Positions 61,693-64,000 of a DNA stretch of 64,000 nt are shown piece after piece. The number at the start of each line of letters is the position of its first letter. The first letter of the stretch is position 1. Source of the stretch: Comamonadaceae bacterium. Lineage in GTDB: Bacteria > Pseudomonadota > Gammaproteobacteria > Burkholderiales > Burkholderiaceae_C. A program made the translations under genes and the position numbers. Location: contig CANJNC010000015.1 of assembly GCA_947475685.1 (NCBI GenBank), positions 1-64,000 on the forward strand. Direction: 5' to 3'. The notes below the pieces were generated by a model, which ran no database searches, was not told where the DNA came from, and was given only the letters and a program-made list of their open reading frames with translations.

Positions 61693-64000
61693 ATGAGTAA
61701 AACACTGGTCATTGCTGAAAAACCCTCGGTTGCACAAGATATTGTGCGTGCTTTAACGACGCCCAAGGGGAAGTTTGAAAAATTCGATGATTATTTTGAG
61801 TCAGATGCATTCGTGGTGACGTCTGCGGTGGGGCATTTGCTTGAAATTAAGGCGCCTGAGGAGTTTGAAGTCAAGCGAGGCAAGTGGAGTTTTGCGCATT
61901 TGCCTGTGATTCCCCCCCATTTTGATCTCAAGCCAGTAGATCGAACCAAAGCAAGGCTGAGTGCCGTCGTTAAACTCGTCAAGCGCAAGGACATCGCCAG
62001 TTTGGTCAATGCGTGTGATGCTGGGCGTGAAGGAGAGTTGATCTTTCGACTGATTGAGCAATTTGCCACGACCAAAAAAGATGCAAAAAAGCCGGTGAAA
62101 CGACTTTGGTTGCAGTCAATGACGCCTCAAGCGATTCGCGATGGCTTTGATAACCTGCGCTCTGAGCAACAAATGCAGGGCTTGGCCGATGCCGCGAGAA
62201 GCCGTTCAGAGGCAGATTGGTTGGTTGGCATCAATGGAACGCGTGCTTTTACGGCCTTCAATTCCAGGGACGGAGGTTTCTTCTTGACCACCGTTGGGCG
62301 GGTACAAACCCCAACGCTCTCGGTGGTGGTCGAGCGCGAGGAGCAGATTCGTAAATTCGTGAGCCGAGACTTTTGGGAAATTCACGCCAACTTTGAAGTT
62401 CAAGCGGGTCAATACACGGCGAAATGGATCAACCCTGCTCATAAAAGAGACGAAAACGACGCCGAGAAGAAAGACAACCGGGTTTGGTCTGAACAAGAGG
62501 CGAGAGATGTTGCACAGGCGGTGCTTGAACAATCTGGGTTGGTGACAGATGTGAGTAAACCCACCACTCAAGCCGCTCCCGCCCTCTTTGATTTGACGTC
62601 CTTGCAAAAAGAGGCCAACGGCCGCTTTGGATACTCAGCCAAGACGACCCTCTCACTGGCCCAAAGTTTGTATGAGCGTCACAAAGCACTGACCTACCCA
62701 AGAACCGACTCCAAGCATTTGCCGGAAGATTATTTGCCGACCGTCAAACAAACATTTGGCATGTTGGCAGAAAGTTCGATGAAGCACTTGTCGCCATTTG
62801 CACAAATGGCTTTGAAAAATAATTACGTTAAACCATCAAAGCGCGTATTTGATAATTCGAAAGTAAGTGATCACTTCGCAATTATTCCCACCCTAGAAGA
62901 GCCCAAGGGATTGTCGGAAGCAGAGCAAAAGATTTATGACTTGGTGGTCAAGCGCTTCATGGCGATCTTTTTCCCATCTGCTGAATTTTTAGTCACCACG
63001 CGAATCACGAAAGTGAGCTCAAAAGGGAAACCCCATCATTTCAAAACGGATGGCAAGGTGATGGTCAATCCAGGTTGGATGACCATTTACGGCAAAGAGG
63101 CCACTGAAGAGGACGACACCGACAAAACCTTGGTCAAAGTCAATGCTGCAGAGCAGGCTTTGGTGGTCCAAGCGCAGCCCAAACCTTTAAAAACCAGACC
63201 GCCTGCAAGGTACACAGAAGCCACTTTATTGGGTGCCATGGAGGGTGCTGGCAAGTTGGTTGAGGACGATGAGTTCAAAGAGGCCATGCAGGAAAAGGGT
63301 TTGGGCACGCCTGCCACAAGGGCGGCGATCATCGAGGGCCTGTTGAACGAAAAATACATGATCCGAGACGCCAAAGAGTTGATACCCATGGCCAAAGCGT
63401 TTCAGTTGATGACGCTGCTCAGAGGTTTGGGCATCGAGGAGTTAAGTAAGCCTGAGCTCACGGGTGAGTGGGAGCACAAACTGTCTTTGATTGAGCACGG
63501 CAAGCTAAGCCGTGAGTCTTTCATGCAAGAAATTGCTCAAATGACCGAGCACATCGTTAAAAAGGCCAAAGAATACGATCGAGACACGGTGCCAGGGGAC
63601 TATGCAACGCTTTCAACGCCGTGCCCTAAGTGCAGTGGTCAGGTCAAAGAGAATTATCGCCGCTACACCTGCCAAGGCTCGGATGGCCAAAGCGCTGGTT
63701 GCGGGTTTTCCTTTGGCAAGACCCCCGCTGGCAGGGCGTTTGAGCTTGCAGAAGTCGAGTCGTTCTTGGTCAATAAAAAAATCGGCCCCCTGGATGGCTT
63801 CAGGTCCAAAGCGGGCTGGCCTTTTGCTGCTGAGATGGTGCTTAAATTCAATGAAGAAGAGGACAACTGGAAGCTTGAATTTGATTTTGGAGACGACAAG
63901 AGCGAAGAAAGTGGAGAGCTCCATGATTTCTCTGCCCTCTCGCCATTGGGTCTTTGCCCGGCTTGTGGGGCAAGAGTGTTTGAGCTCGGAGCTCAATACG
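61693..64000 (+). CDS. topB: DNA topoisomerase III, partial (runs off right edge)
   Basis: MSKTLVIAEKPSVAQDIVRAL, VNACDAGREGELIFRLI, GRVQTPTLSVVVERE, catalytic LTYPRTDSKHLPEDY. Open to the window end, so absent from the ORF track. Confidence 0.95.
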   Translation, partial: MSKTLVIAEKPSVAQDIVRALTTPKGKFEKFDDYFESDAFVVTSAVGHLLEIKAPEEFEVKRGKWSFAHLPVIPPHFDLKPVDRTKARLSAVVKLVKRKDIASLVNACDAGREGELIFRLIEQFATTKKDAKKPVKRLWLQSMTPQAIRDGFDNLRSEQQMQGLADAARSRSEADWLVGINGTRAFTAFNSRDGGFFLTTVGRVQTPTLSVVVEREEQIRKFVSRDFWEIHANFEVQAGQYTAKWINPAHKRDENDAEKKDNRVWSEQEARDVAQAVLEQSGLVTDVSKPTTQAAPALFDLTSLQKEANGRFGYSAKTTLSLAQSLYERHKALTYPRTDSKHLPEDYLPTVKQTFGMLAESSMKHLSPFAQMALKNNYVKPSKRVFDNSKVSDHFAIIPTLEEPKGLSEAEQKIYDLVVKRFMAIFFPSAEFLVTTRITKVSSKGKPHHFKTDGKVMVNPGWMTIYGKEATEEDDTDKTLVKVNAAEQALVVQAQPKPLKTRPPARYTEATLLGAMEGAGKLVEDDEFKEAMQEKGLGTPATRAAIIEGLLNEKYMIRDAKELIPMAKAFQLMTLLRGLGIEELSKPELTGEWEHKLSLIEHGKLSRESFMQEIAQMTEHIVKKAKEYDRDTVPGDYATLSTPCPKCSGQVKENYRRYTCQGSDGQSAGCGFSFGKTPAGRAFELAEVESFLVNKKIGPLDGFRSKAGWPFAAEMVLKFNEEEDNWKLEFDFGDDKSEESGELHDFSALSPLGLCPACGARVFELGAQY

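Overview
This window is almost wall-to-wall chromosomal core DNA from a Betaproteobacterium, most likely Burkholderiales. That placement rests on protein resemblance and on gene order: torF-glnK-amtB, pyk-fba-purC with purE-purK-tsaC, recA-recX-sucCD-terC, yajC-secD-secF and fmt-def. I recognise about 60 protein-coding genes. I found no rRNA, tRNA, CRISPR array, transposase, integrase or prophage. The left edge is the 3' end of a porin-like gene. The right edge is a topB (topoisomerase III) gene that runs off the window and is therefore missing from the ORF track. I did not find a clear, wholly undescribed multi-gene system. The best leads are: (i) a gpx / FAD-oxidoreductase / DUF1365 / DUF3833 / SDR / NTF2 cluster at 41.4-46.1 kb that looks like a reduced form of a known stress/lipid-modification cluster; (ii) two proteins that keep their family fold signatures but appear to have lost catalytic motifs (a family-4-like uracil-DNA glycosylase and an SGNH/GDSL lipoprotein); (iii) an unannotated 41-aa membrane microprotein at 33.2 kb; (iv) operator-like repeats upstream of a marR gene and of a fatty-acid desaturase; (v) an AT-rich compositional block at roughly 33-46 kb that includes core genes. 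All domain calls were made by eye from the translations. No database search was run.
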